A stretch of 64,000 bases of DNA, taken from contig OX352772.1 of the NCBI GenBank assembly GCA_947095535.1, positions 164,276,615-164,340,614 on the forward strand. The letters are read 5' to 3'. The DNA comes from Poecilobothrus nobilitatus (taxonomy: Eukaryota > Arthropoda > Insecta > Diptera > Dolichopodidae). Every line of letters starts with the position of its first letter. Within the stretch, counting starts at the first letter, position 1. The notes under the pieces were generated by a model. It was not told the DNA's origin. It did not search any database and worked only from the letters and a program-made list of their open reading frames with translations. Shown here piece after piece: positions 11,086 to 22,650 of this stretch. The position numbers and the translations under genes are program-made.

Positions 11086-11592
11086 AGAGTTATTTTTTTT
11101 TTACGATTTTTAATACGATTTTTTCTGTAGCCCCATCCGTTACGGAACTACAGCTCCCCAAAGTCGAAAAAGCTCTATATTTAAATTATTATAACACAAG
11201 TTGCACAAGGTATATTTTCAATTTGAAAACGCCCAACGATTACTGCTTTAAAAATATATGTACAGTAAATATATACTTGTGCTATACGGTGTCTTAATTT
11301 ACCGTTATGCGAAACTTAAATTTTGCTAAGTCCTTCTATTTTCCAAACGGTTTAAGTTAGAAACTTAAAATTTTAAGAGAAGTTAGGTTTTTGAATATAA
11401 GAGTAATTTCAGAAAATATTTTTGTATCGCCCCCCGCTTTGGAGCTGTATGGGGTCAAAAACTAAAAAATTCCTTATTTTGAAACATTTGTAATTTGAAC
11501 ACCTGTCCAATTTTTTTTGAAGTAATATATAAAAATTAAAGCTTCAACATTATATTTTTATTTCTATTAACAACTTTTCTTAATAATATAGA
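11086..11592 (+). mobile_element. HINE-2d, internal fragment
   Basis: Closely parallels 18740-19270 of HINE-2a: CTGTAGCCCCATCCGTTACG, then TTACCGTTATGCGAAAC, CGCCCCCCGCTTTGGAGCTG and a run ending TTAACAACTTTTCTTAATAA. It has no microsatellite, subterminal repeat or hairpin, so both ends are lost. The LINE-B minus-strand frame runs about 19 codons into this sequence, so the two were joined by insertion or deletion. Confidence 0.78.
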
Positions 11593-12290
11593 GTTGAATG
11601 TGGGCAAATATATATTGCACAATGTTTGTTTCGGTAGTTTTTTGCGTAATCTATATAATAATGATGATACAAAATAATCATTGAGTAAGTTCAAGTCAAA
11701 TTGCATGTTTTCAAAAATTTTTTTGACTGAAATATCACTATAAACCAAAACAGCATCATCCGCATACATAGTTAAAGTACCATTTAAAGGACGATCAAAG
11801 ACATCATTAATATAAATAATAAATAGAAGTGGACCAAGAATTGATCCCTGGGGAACACCATTCTTTATTTCGTGCTTGTTGCTTTTATAATTTCCGATTT
11901 GAACATATTGTTGACCGTTACATAAATAATTATTAATCATCTTTATCGCTTCATTTGAAAAGTGCGATTTTTTTTCTTAATAAAACTTCATGATCTATTG
12001 AGTCAAATGCTTTTTGTAAATCAATACTAATTAAACCTGTTAGGTACATTATTTTTGGATAACGATTATTGAATCATATTCCCAACTTCAACACAAGCAG
12101 AAGTTGTACTTGAAGTTGGAACAAACCCAAATTGATTTTTATTAATTATGCTAAAATTAGTAAGATGGCTCCATATTTGATTAAAAATAACTTTTTCAAG
12201 AAATTTAGAAATAAGTGGAAGCACTGATATACTTCGATAATTATTTAAATCTATATTCGATCCCCCTTTATGCAAAGGTGTAATTCGCGC
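11593..12290 (-). pseudogene. LINE-B reverse transcriptase, broken
   Basis: On the minus strand: LNNYRSISVLPLISKFLEKV and NKNQFGFVPTSST (12066-12275), then LISIDLQKAFDSIDHEVLL (motif A, about 11985-12045) in another frame. Then KNGVPQGSILGPLLFIIYIN and the intact active site MYADDAVLVYSD in the 11536-11940 frame. After about 30 residues the protein jumps to a C-terminal block (RKKLPKQTLCNIYLPTFNSI), so most of the thumb region has been deleted. Frameshifts separate each part. The final codons come from HINE-2d. Relation to LINE-E is suggested by the similar active-site neighbourhood (ADDAVL). Confidence 0.8.
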
Positions 12291-13000
12291 AATTTTAAGT
12301 CTATCAGGAAATTAACAATTATTAATACAACCATTGAAAACTTCGGTTAGCAGACTAATTTTGCTATTTGAGAGACATTTCAGATCACCTGCAGACATGC
12401 AATCATATCCACCAGCAATATTATTTCTAATGGTCTTTGTATACTCTAATATCAATGACACAGATACTGTTTTAAATACTAAGAGATTTTGATCAAATAA
12501 AAGATCTAATTCAAAATTATTTTCGTTACACCCTGCATATATTACATTATTATTATTAATTGACACAAAAATTTATTAAAGCATTCAACAATTTCATTTG
12601 GTTCATGTATCATGTACCCATTATAATTTATATTTTTAGGTAAATAATTATGATTATTTTTTATGGACCTGTTATACAAAGAATAATTTATTATTTGCCA
12701 TAGTTTTTTCGGTTTACTTAAATTTTGTGTACACTGATCATTTATAAACTGCTTCTTTTTTATTTTCTTTTTATTTTCAAACCGGTTCCTTATCTTTTTA
12801 AACTCATTTCTTATGTAAAAATTATCAGGGTATTGTTTTGTTAATTCATATAATCTTCCTTTTCTCTCGATAGATTTAATAATTCACTTGTCATAAATGC
12901 TTTTAAGAATTTTAGTTTTTGTGTTTTAGTGTATTGCAGTGAATTCGAATCAATAGTTTTAATCCATTCACAAATAAATTCATCGTAATTCAAATTTTCG
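12291..13000 (-). pseudogene. LINE-B linker between endonuclease and RT
   Basis: The 84-codon frame at 12312-12566 carries NNIAGGYDCMSAGDLKCLS, a degenerate form of the D(G/E)-I-P/K block that precedes the RT fingers. Sequence from 12570 to 13000 has the Lys/Asn-rich look of LINE linkers but is broken by stops in every frame. Confidence 0.6.
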
Positions 13001-13690
13001 TTCAAAAAATTAAAATTATTAAATTCAAAAGTTGATTTCTTTGTCCATGTAAAGTAAAGTTTTATTTTGTCTATCAGAAAACTTATTTACAGTTTTAATT
13101 TGTAATAATAAGACATTATGATCACTTAGTGAGTTTTCATTAATAGAAAGTATGTAATCATACAATAAAAGATCGGTACAAAAGTGATCAATAATAGTGG
13201 AAGAAGTTCTGCCTGTTCTAGTTGGCATTGAAGGTGAAATTGAATTTACAATTTTGAATCCATTTGAATTTAGTGAATTTGTGTAAGTTTGAATATAGCT
13301 ATTTTCATTTTCTAAAAGATTTAAGTTAAGATCACCAACTAAAAATGAATTCTTAAAACTATAAGTTAATTGATCAATTTTGTTTAAAAAATCTATAAAG
13401 GAATTGGAAGAATTGGGTGATCTATACACCCCAATTATTTTAAATTTCAATTTTGGTATTTCTACTATTAAAATATTATTAAATCTATCGGAGATTTCAT
13501 AAATAATACCACAAACATTTTCATGCAAGAAAATACTTACACCTCCACCTCTATTTTGACTTTCACGGAAAGAATGAAAACCAGTATAATGAGGAATATT
13601 TGCAAAAATTTCATCACCACAAAGCAACCAAGTTTCACTTATGACTACAACATCCACAGTAGCATTAAATTGTTCCAGAATTATGTTAAA
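13001..13690 (-). pseudogene. LINE-B endonuclease domain
   Basis: A 210-codon minus-strand frame (13025-13657) holds an APE-type endonuclease lacking only its N-terminal strands: VVVISETWLLCGDE (catalytic Glu), RESQNRGGGVSIFL, IIGVYRSPNSS, NSFLVGDLNLNLLENENSY, IIDHFCTDLLL and the catalytic SLSDHNVLLL. In intact LINEs this nicks the genomic target. The start is cut by AT-rich sequence at about 13690. This is one of the longer undamaged frames in the window, but the RT behind it is destroyed. Confidence 0.85.
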
Positions 13691-13981
13691 TATTAATATT
13701 AATTATTAATTAATATAGTAATTATATTATAAAATTCTTTATAATAATATTAATAAAGAATTTTTTATTTCATTTAGTATAAATTGTTGTTAATATCTAA
13801 AATGTTATTAGTGTTAATATCATTAAAATTACTATTATTTTTTATTAGTAGTAATTATAATTATTGTTATTTGATTTATTAACAAGATTGGCAAATGAAA
13901 TATTTTTGTTGATAAAAGTTGAAGTTTTTACTTACAATTTTTTGTGTTTTAATTTCATAATATGTTCACGACGTTCAAATC
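13691..13981. other. AT-rich interval, nothing recognised
   Basis: Nearly pure A/T with TAAT/ATTA runs between the 5' end of LINE-B and HINE-3a. No coding or structural signal seen. Confidence 0.6.
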
Positions 13982-14878
13982 TTTTTTAGCAAAAAATTTG
14001 AAAAAATGTGCTTTTTAGTTTCACTCTGTCCGTCCGTCTGTTTACAAAACTTCTACACCGTTAAAGATAGAGAAAAAATATGTTAACCATGGGTAGGTCT
14101 CATAAAAAAAATAATTTTGTAGAACAACTTTTTCATGTAGCCATTCATTACCGAGCTACAGCTCCTCAAACTGTGAAAAAGCCATATTTTTAAATGCATA
14201 TATCTTATATTCTGTTTAAGATTTTTTCAATCTGAAAACGTCATATGACAGCTATTTTTTTAACTTTGTTAATTAATATCAAAATTATGCAATTTTTTTA
14301 AATTGAGTATTTAAATTTCCCGTTATGTGAAAACCAAATTTTGCATGATTTTTCTACTTTCATAACTCCGGCACGCTTTTAGAGAAAGGCTTGAAATTTT
14401 GAGGAAAGAAAGAACTTTTAGAATTAGTATAAGTTTGCTCAGAAAGTTTATAAGTTAGTATATAGGGTTAATATAAGGTAGTATATAGTAGTATAAGTTT
14501 GCTCAATAAATTTGTTCTTTTTGCACCGCCCCCTGTTTAAGAGGTATTAGGGCTGAAAAATTTAAAATTTACTATTTTTAGGCATCTGTAATTTAAGCAC
14601 CTGTACAAATTTTTCTTCGGCAAGATATAAAATTAAAGCTCCAGTAATATTTTTTACGTGTGTTAACGGTTTTTCTTAGTTATAAAGGGTTCCGGACTTA
14701 CAGCCCCTCAAAATTCCAAAAAGTCCTATTTTCACATATTTTCTTATTACAAAAAATTTCTTAAATTTTATTTTTTAAATTTTCAAATTTTTGTGCAAGT
14801 CACAATTCTAAACAGTTTGTATTGTGTTTTGGAAATGTGCGCTTTTAAAAACCTTTGGTTTAAATTCTGCCTTGTTTA
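13982..14878 (+). mobile_element. HINE-3a, short copy
   Basis: Begins TTTTTTAGCAAAAAATTTG with the subterminal motif AAATGTGC (about 14003), then a GTCC microsatellite (CTGTCCGTCCGTCTG at about 14026-14040). A conserved body follows with ACTTCTACACCGTTAAAGAT and CATAACTCCGGCACGC. Near the end it repeats GGAAATGTGCGC, forms the hairpin AAACCTTTGGTTT (14849-14861) and ends CTGCCTTGTTT. It carries about one and a half central repeat units, against nearly three in HINE-3c. It does not code. Confidence 0.78.
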
Positions 14879-15072
14879 TATTCGGGACAATTTCTGTACG
14901 AGGCTGGATGTCCATTTTTCCGCTCTATTTCATTCAGTAAGCTACCGGGTGCAGCTTGAATAATGTAGTGAGGTAGCTTTATATTATTTTCTGTAGAATA
15001 CTTAGTTGTCAAACATGTAACTTTTTCAAATTTTGTGTTTTGAGTATCTAATGATTTAAGATATTCCAAAAC
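14870..15072 (-). pseudogene. Jockey-like gag fragment A (interrupted)
   Basis: Minus-strand frame reading EYLKSLDTQNTKFEKVTCLT, then NNIKLPHYIIQAAPGSLLNE and KNGHPASYRNCPEY, the last resembling the second zinc knuckle of Jockey-clade gag. The same DNA is present, with changes, at 25727-25858. The fragment stops abruptly after CCAAAAC at 15072. The sequence expected next (CTTCATTTCCAGTGTAAGAG) appears at 25581, right after LINE-C, suggesting that about 10.5 kb was inserted here. Confidence 0.6.
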
Positions 15073-16125
15073 ATTTTAGGCAGCTGCAATTAGGATACTC
15101 GGGCAAAAATGTAAAATTTAAAGTTCTAACATTATAGTTGCACTTGCATCAATGGTTTTGCTATATAAGACTTTTTTAAAACATTTGCATAAAACCAAAG
15201 ATTATATAAGTACTACTTAATAAAATGAAAATTCTATATATTATAAAATTCAAGAACAACAACAAAGAATCAATAAAAATACAGATTATTATCATTACAT
15301 TATATATATTATATTACATATTATATTACTTATATATTATTTGAAAATGAATTAAGAACTTTAAAAACTTTAATTACTAAAACTTGATTAAAAACCTTTG
15401 CAAACTTATATATATTTATAAGTAACACAAAATAGATTATACAAAATTCAATTTAAAACAATCACTATTTTTATTCTTTTATTTTCCTTGAATTATTAAC
15501 TTGAAGCTTATATATATTATAAGGTAAATATTTAAAATAACTAAATTATATAAGTTAAAATAAGCTAAATTAAAATTTAATTTAAAATTAATAATAAACT
15601 AAATTATATAAATAGTTTATCTGTCAAAATTTTAAATATATTCACAATAGAGTAAAAATAACACAGTGCTAAACATAAGCGTCATCCGACGTGCGTACCT
15701 AACATATTAAAAAATTTTAAATTCTATTGAATTTATTAATATTTGTATTAAACTTTTATTAATAATAATAAGTGATTAAACTATTGAATATAATTATTTG
15801 ATAACCAATCAAATTATTGAACTATTGAATTATTGCTAATTATTAATATTCTATTGAAATAAATTGTTATTATTCTATATAAATTGTATGAAATTTTTTA
15901 AATATCTAAAATATTAGTGCCAGAGTATCTAAATTATTTTAATTAGAATCTTCATAATAATCTTTAATAGTCTCTTGTGTCTTAATTTACAATTTTCAAT
16001 TGAATTGTGGGTTATTCATAAACTATTGAATTATCGAATTATTGAATTTTGAATACATAATTATTTATAAACTATTGAATTTAAATTATAACTTAATTGG
16101 AAAATAATTCTATCAAAATTTAATT
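15073..16125. other. AT-rich interval with a diverged HINE-like piece at its left end
   Basis: 15073-15175 weakly parallels the HINE-2/HINE-3 central repeat (compare GGCAGCTGCAATTAGGATAC with GGCATCTGTAATTTAAGCAC at 14580). The rest is A/T-rich with no coding signal and may include the 5' untranslated region of LINE-C. A small GC-bearing island (GCGTCATCCGACGTGCGTAC) lies near 15680. Confidence 0.5.
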
Positions 16126-17320
16126 ATGGCTAAATTTGTGGTGTGCAAATCTTCGGATGAAATGTACTGTAGATTTATTAAATGTCATTCCTGTCAATCA
16201 TTGTATCATAGTTCCTGTGCTTCCACAAGAATTTGTAACAAATATATTGAAGCCGTATCTATGGAAGATTTGGGATTTAGATGGTTTTGTACTAAATGCA
16301 CTTCAATTAGCGACGGAAAGGCTTTTAAGCAATTGAACACATTTAAAAAGGCCTTAAATAAAATGACAAATGCCGTAAAAAATTTTAATAAAGAGTTTAA
16401 CTGCTTTGAAGAAGATTTCTTTTCGTTATTGGGTTGGGCTGTGAGTGATGATAGTTGAAGTAACTTGAGAAAGACTACATCGGATAGGGCGCTTAGGAGT
16501 AAATATAAATTGCCTATTACTGATACTATCGTTCCTACAATTCAAGTAATTTCTCCTGGTTTATCTCTGATGAGTCCTGTTTCTGATTTGGGTTATATAG
16601 AGTCTTCAACTTTACCAGCAGATAATGAGAATTTAAATTTACCTTTGATTTTATCGTCGACAGCATTTTCTTCTGCTTTACCATCGATTGCAAATTCTTA
16701 CAGCCGATAATGTGAATTTGATTTTACCTTCTGCTCAACAAGCGATTCCAACATTTTCGTCAATTGTAGCATCTTCTTCGAATTTAAATGCTTCTAATCA
16801 GTATTCTGTTCCTAGTTCTGCTGATACTAATGTGCCAAATGTTAACGTGGCTCCAGTGATGTCATCTTTGCATGTTGGTATTAAGAAAACCATTGATAGT
16901 GATGCTGAATATGTTAGTGAGAACCATGATAATTCTGCTGCCATAAATACAAATGTCAATATGAGTTCATCCGTCAATAATGGTTTTATAGGGAACGATA
17001 GTAAATTTGCACATTTAGCAGTAAAACGTAAACTTAACTGGCCCCATGTGTCTAGGCTGGGAAATGTTGTATCTGCTCTTTTGAATTTGTAACTGAACTG
17101 ATCTTTTGAATTTTGTTGCGGATAAGTCTCATAGCAACTCTTCATCATATGTGTGTAAGTCTTTGACCAAAAGGGATCAAGATATATCGCAATTTCATTT
17201 TATTTCGTTCAAGCTTGGTACCCCCAATAACGTCTACAATAAGCTACTCGATCCTGCTTTTTGGCCTGCTGGTGTTCGCTGGTGGCCTGTTGGCCTGCTG
17301 GTGAGAATATTTAACTTCGA
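16126..17320 (+). pseudogene. LINE-C ORF1 with PHD-like zinc finger (CR1-like)
   Basis: The N-terminal 110 codons carry the second half of a PHD-type finger: C20-x2-C23-x4-H28-x2-C31 and later WFCTKC (residues 53-58). Only one clear Cys (C7) remains of the first pair. PHD fingers in ORF1 are described for CR1-like non-LTR elements, which supports that group. After a stop at 16456 the protein continues in a Ser/Asn-rich, low-complexity linker (16465-17092). The C-terminal domain follows at about 17160-17320 (KRDQDISQFHFISFKLGTPN, then WPAGV). A short duplication (TGGCCTGCTGGTG twice, about 17262-17302) garbles the end. Its role would be RNA/chromatin binding in the retrotransposition particle. 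Confidence 0.7.
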
Positions 17321-18341
17321 AAATCAATTAAACAAAACTTTAAACAATATTGTCTCAAAAAACGAATCAGGTGCCCAATTGCAGAGCCTCCGGCGGGAAT
17401 ATACCTGATGCCGAAGATGATTCGAATCCTTTCGCTTTTCCTGTGATTTTAAGCAACTCAGCCACTGTAAATTTTTCTAACTCTTTCACTAAATCTTTAA
17501 ATATTTATTATCAAAATATTAATAGGATGCGTACTAAACTGAGAGATTTTAAATTAGCTGTACTGGAAAATGACTTTGATGTGATTGCGCTTACTGAAAC
17601 TTGGCTTTATCCAGGAATATATTCATCTGAATTCTTTGATGAACAATGTTATAACTGTTTCAGAGCTGATCGCTGTCAACATCAATCTCAAAAAGGTGAA
17701 GGAGTACTGATTGCTGTGCGTAATTGCTTACCAATCTCTCTTGAACATGCCTCTGTCGAACAGATATGTATTATGATTTTTGATCCATTTGGTATTGGAT
17801 CAAATTTTTTTGTTTGCTTATCATATATTCCTCCAAATTCTTATTTTGAAATTTATAAGCAACATACTGACAATATTTTGGATTTATTGTGAAGGACGTC
17901 TAAAGAATATGATCTTACCGTTTCTCTTGGCGACTTTGATTTAAGCTCAGTCAATTGAGTTATGGATGATGAGGATAAAATTTTGATCCCTACTCAAGTA
18001 TCTTCAGCAGCTGAGTCATATTTTATTGATGGATTACTGGCACATGACTTAATACAAATCGACAATGTGTCTAACATGTTTGGTAAATTTCTTGATTTGA
18101 TATTTGTGTCGAGTAATTTTCATTATGCTGTCAAAACTGTTGAGTTTCCTTTAGCTGTAAATGATTGCCATCATTCACCTGTAATTACTGAGCTGAAACT
18201 TTATCATTTTCATTCAAATGATGCTATTATTAATCAGTCGAAGACGGTTGCTGAATATAATTTTAGAAAGGCAGATTTTCATGCAATGAATTTGTATTTT
18301 CATAATTTGGATTGGGTTTTTATATTAAAATTGTTATTATA
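17321..18341 (+). pseudogene. LINE-C endonuclease domain, 3' end split by insertion
   Basis: APE-type endonuclease in two frames separated by stops near 17892 and 17958. It shows YYQNINRMRTK at the N-terminus, ALTETWLYPGIYSSEF (catalytic Glu), KGEGVLIAVRNC, VSLGDFDLSSVN (GDFN block), LDLIFVS and NDCHHSPVI (degraded SDHxP). The RT linker starts at YNFRKADFHAMNLYFHNLDW. At 18341 the element is interrupted by HINE-2a and LINE-D, and it resumes at about 23420. The direct repeat AAAATTGTTATTAT at 18327-18340 and 23405-23418 marks the target site. Confidence 0.82.
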
Positions 18342-18362
18342 ACTTAAATTATTGTTATTATA

Positions 18363-20037
18363 ACTTAAATTTTTTTTATACCCGTACGATAGGATCGGGT
18401 ATAATAAAATTACTCCTCCGTTTGTAACACCTCGAAATAAGCGAGCTAGATATACCTTCAAAGGTATGGACCGGATCAGAAAAAAATTCTAAGACTTTTG
18501 AGCCATGTCCGTCCGTCCGTCCGTCCGTCAGCACGCTAACTCAAAAACTAAGAAAGCTAGAATCTTGAAATTTGCACAAAATATTCTGGGAGTAATTTGT
18601 AGGTTCCCTATTTTTTTTGGTTGAGTTTGGACCAAACCTTAGGGTAGCTCTCGAACACCTAACTTTTAGATCCCTACATTTTTTTTTGAAATAGAGCTAT
18701 GAAATTTTAACAGCTGATAGATCTTACAAAAATATTAATTTTATTTTTAATAACTTTTTTTTGTAGCCCCACCCGTTACGGAGCTACAGCTTCCCAAAGG
18801 TTCAAAAAAGCTCTATATTTAAATTGTTATAGCACAAGTTGTATAAGTTGCACAAGTTGTATAAGTTGTATATCTTCATTTTGAAAACGCCAAACGATTA
18901 CTACTTTTATTAGCTTTAAAAGTACATATACAATAAATATATATTTGTGACATACGGTGTCTTAATTTACCGTTATGCAAAACTCAAATTTTGCAAAATC
19001 CTTTAACCCTTCTATCTTCCAAACGGTTTAAGTTGGAAAATTGAAATTTTTACAGAAGTTAGATCTTTAAAAATAAATATGAGTCATTTCAGAAATTTTT
19101 TTTGTATCACCCCCCGTTTAGGAGCTGTAAGGGGTCAAAAACTGAAAATTTCCTATTTTTAAACACCTGTAACCAGAACACCTGTTAAAATTTTTTTGAA
19201 GTAATACACAAAAATTAAAGCTCCAACATTATACTCTTATTTCTGTTAACAACTTTTTTTAATAATATAGGGTTACTTTATAATTGACGAAAGTGTTACT
19301 TGATTTTTTCAAATTTTCTAACAAATTTCTTTAACGAATTTTTTCCATTTTGTTTTACTCGATAATTTGAAATTGTTGAGGATATAATGCGTAGTACATA
19401 AAAATGTAAATAAATAAACAACATAACGGTTGCTTGAAGAATTTTTATTTATATGATATTAATATATATACATACTTATATAATATTATGTTTATTTACA
19501 TATCGTATATGTCACTAGTGAATGAATGATAATAGTATATATGTATATTATATAGCGCCGTATTATATATGTCACTAGTGAATGAATGGTAAGAGTATAT
19601 ATGTATATTATATAGCGCCGTATTTACATACATATATGTATTTTATTGTACTTATAAGAAATTATTCTGTCAATGGAATATTTAAATATAATATAATATA
19701 ATATTTAAAATTATATTTATTATTTTGTACCAAGTAAATTTAATATACATTTACCGCTTAGTATTAAATGGTACTTTAGAATATTTGAAAAAGTTTTGGA
19801 TTGATAATCGTTATGTGGAAGGTTAGAATCTGCTTTAGAAGAATGTATAAACATATAGTTTGAATATATGTACAACTTATAGATCTAGAAATTATAAAAT
19901 TCACCCAAATTATTTTAAAATACTAAAATATTAAAAAAATAATATTGTAGGCAGAGTGGCTGTGAACATACTAACGGTTCGTACGGGTATCTAAGAGTTG
20001 ACGAAGGCAACTGTATTCTTCCTCCGTTTTTTTTTAT
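18363..20037 (+). mobile_element. HINE-2a
   Basis: Opens TATACCCGTACGATAGG (18377) and closes with the inverse TTCGTACGGGTAT (about 19978-19990). A GTCCGTCCGTCCGTCCGTC microsatellite lies at about 18509-18527. It shares AACTCAAAAACTAA-AAAGCTA with HINE-1 directly after the microsatellite. The 3' end has the hairpin AGTTG...CAACT (19996-20012) and a T-rich tail. It is non-coding. It sits at the 3' (left) end of the minus-strand LINE-D, inside the target-site repeat of that LINE, so it probably landed in the LINE-D tail. It carries a private 60-bp tandem duplication. Confidence 0.78.
19505..19624. repeat. 60-bp direct tandem duplication inside HINE-2a
   Basis: ATGTCACTAGTGAATGAATG and the following 40 bases through TATATAGCGCCGTA occur twice in a row, exactly 60 bp apart, with only a few differences. 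The related HINE-2b and HINE-2c have a single unit, so the duplication is specific to this copy. Confidence 0.9.
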
Positions 20038-20282
20038 TATTATTATAACCAAAACAAGGTTTTTACATAACAAATCTTACGGCTAAAACTTAATAATAAC
20101 AAGTACAAAATAAAACACGATAAATGCAAATAAAAAAAAATTATTACATTGACTTATATGGTAAATTACAAATTCCTTACAAAGCAAAAACACAGTTAGA
20201 TTTGAATTAATATAACTCAGTTAGGTAAAAATAAAATAATTTGTACAATATGAAGTGTAATCTAATATTATGAAAGTTAAAG
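20038..20282 (-). other. LINE-D 3' untranslated region and tail
   Basis: Between the HINE-2a end and the LINE-D stop codon. On the minus strand it ends in TAA/TTA-rich tail sequence (20035-20047). No coding signal. Confidence 0.55.
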
Positions 20283-21660
20283 TTATTGTGTAAGGTTAGT
20301 AACAAATTTTTGTATTAATTTTTGTTTGAAAGTGTTCCTTGATATTTGTGTTGAAAAGAGATTACTGTGTTTGTTGAATGTAATGCAACATCTGTTAATT
20401 GGTTCATTTCTTCCATATTCAGTTCTATGAGTATTTTCAATTAAATCCTTAGTGTTTCGTGTAACTCTAACTTCATTGTTTAATTTAAAACTATCTATCA
20501 AAAACTGAACGTCAATATTTTTATTTAAAACGTCAAAAGTAAAACAGGATGAAAGTATCTGTCTGCGTGAAGATAAAATTAACATGTTCAATGAATTTAA
20601 TCTTACATTATAATTAAGTAGCATTGAATAGTCAATAGGGTTATATTGATTTCTCAAAGCAAATAATAGGAATTGCTTTTGAACAGATTCGATTCTATCG
20701 GAATGTATTTGAAATGCAGGATTCCAAACAATGTTGCCGTATTCTAGAATAGATCGTACTAAAGAACAGTAGAGAGATTTTGTCACCACTATGTTACTGA
20801 ATTCTTTAGCTCTTCTTTTAATGAATCCTAACATTTTATTTGCCTTGGAAATCATATGCTCATAGTGAAGATGGAAGTTAAGCTTATCATCCAAAAGAAT
20901 CCCTAGATCGGTCATGCTGCTTACCCTTTCTAGAGTTACATTATCAATAGAATAATCGAATAAAATAGTAGATCTTTTCCGTGTAAAACTAATAACCTTG
21001 CATTTTTGAATGTTCAGCTCTAACTTATTGGAAAAGCACCATTCTTGTAAAGAATGTAGGTTTGACTGAAGTAATGCAACATCAGAAATATTTTTGATAA
21101 CGTGGTAAATTTTAAGATCGTCGGCAAATGCAATATGTGATACACCCACTAGTTTGGCCGAAAGGTCTGAAATTAATATATTAAATAGAAGTGGACCTAA
21201 ATAGCTACCTTGAGGTACTCCTGAAGTAACGGTCACTGTGTTTGATAAAAAACCTTGGAATTTTATATTTTGAGTTCTATATGTTAAGTAAGAGTACAGC
21301 CATGTAAGAAATGTACCCGAAATACCTATTGCAACAAGTTTGTTAAGCAAAATAGTATGATCGACACGATCAAATGCTTTACTAAAATCTGTGTAAATAG
21401 CATCAACTTGGTGCCCATTTTCAATTTCATTAAGGATTTCAGACGTATAAACCAAAAGGTTTGTTGAGGTAGAACGATCTTTTCTGAAACCATGCTGCTG
21501 TTCATTTAATTTTGTGTTTATGATGGGCGTAATTTTGTTTACGACCATTTTTTCGAACAACTTAGGAATAGTCGATAAAATAGCTATACCACGGTAGTTT
21601 TCGACGTGTGCTTTGTCGCCCTTTTTGTGGATGGGAATTAAATAAGACGATTTCCAAGCA
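20283..21660 (-). pseudogene. LINE-D reverse transcriptase (long, nearly intact frame)
   Basis: A 425-codon uninterrupted minus-strand frame (20283-21560), extended upstream in another frame by SSYLIPIHKKGDKAH and YRGIAILSTIPKLFEKM. It has QHGFRKDRSTS, AIYTDFSKAFDRVDH (motif A), TSGVPQGSYLGPLLFNILIS (motif B), the intact active site HIAFADDLKIYHV, LELNIQKCKVISFTR and LGILLDDKLNFHLHYE. The thumb and C-terminal region ends RNEPINRCCITFNKHSN. All catalytic residues I can check are present, so this is the best preserved RT in the window and probably a young insertion. Frameshifts upstream still break the link to the endonuclease. It resembles the LINE-C RT and the fragments at 29880 and 47140. 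Confidence 0.9.
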
Positions 21661-22650
21661 TATGGGAAACACCTGAGGAAAGTGATTTATTAAAAATGAG
21701 ATGAAGTGGATAAGTCAAATAACTAACACTATTGTATAAAAAAGTCGGCGGGATTAAGTCAGGTCCTACACCTTTTTTAGTATCGATGTTAATGATTGCT
21801 TCAAATATTTCATTTTCAGTAAGATTGTTTGATTTGAAAGATCGAAATTTATAGAAGATTCCTGTGGACGATAAACTTTTTGAAAGCAATCAGCAAAGAA
21901 ATTACAAATTACCTTAGGACAAGACGAGGAAGTGTTGTCTTTTGACATTGAGTTTGGGTAGCCGTAACTTTTACGCTTAATATTTATAAAGTCAAAAAAT
22001 TTTTTTGGATCTGAAATTAATTTGTTGCCGATATCGGTGACATAATTATCGTATGCTAAGTTAGATTTTTGTTTGAATTCAAATGCAAGATCCTTGTGCA
22101 TATTCAACAAATTGATATTAGACTCCTTTGAAAATTTGATTTTTTTGTACAATTTGTTGCTTTGGTTACGCAATGTCCTAAGTTCTCTACCGACCCAAGG
22201 TTCAGTTGTCTTGTTTTTTTTACGAATTTTTGGCACAAAGGAGTTTATTATGTCAAAAATTCTCATATAAAAGATAGAGATTAATGAATCAATGTCCTGT
22301 TGTGCTAACAGCTTGTCCCAATTGATGACTGATAAAGCATTGTTAATGCTATCATAACCAGCGTTAAAAAAATCATATACAAAATTATTATTGTACGATT
22401 TAGTGTAAAGTGGTATAGACGTGGCGATTTCGAAGATGACTGCGTTATGATGAGAGGTGTTAGTAAAAAGGTTTACTGCGTCATCAGCGAGGTTTACCAC
22501 TACGCTGTCATATGCATTTGAAAATGCAAGATCTAACCACTTGTTATTTTTATTAGGAAAACTGATAATTTGTTGTAAATCATTACCATAGAATGTACTA
22601 ATAAGGTCGAAATCTATTTCGTCCTGAAAGTTAATTGGTAGTAACAAATT
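21638..22650 (-). pseudogene. LINE-D endonuclease C-terminus, linker and RT fingers
   Basis: The 293-codon frame at 21766-22647 carries the end of the endonuclease (NKWLDLAFSNAYDSV, then NTSHHNAVIFEI at the SDHxP position) and the linker (NSFVPKIRKKNKTTEPWVGR, KLYKKIKFSKESN, DPKKFFDFINIKR). A frameshift near 21850 passes the reading to 21638-21889, which has NEIFEAIINIDTKKGVGPDL, the block before the RT fingers. Another shift near 21650 leads into the RT frame. Confidence 0.85.
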
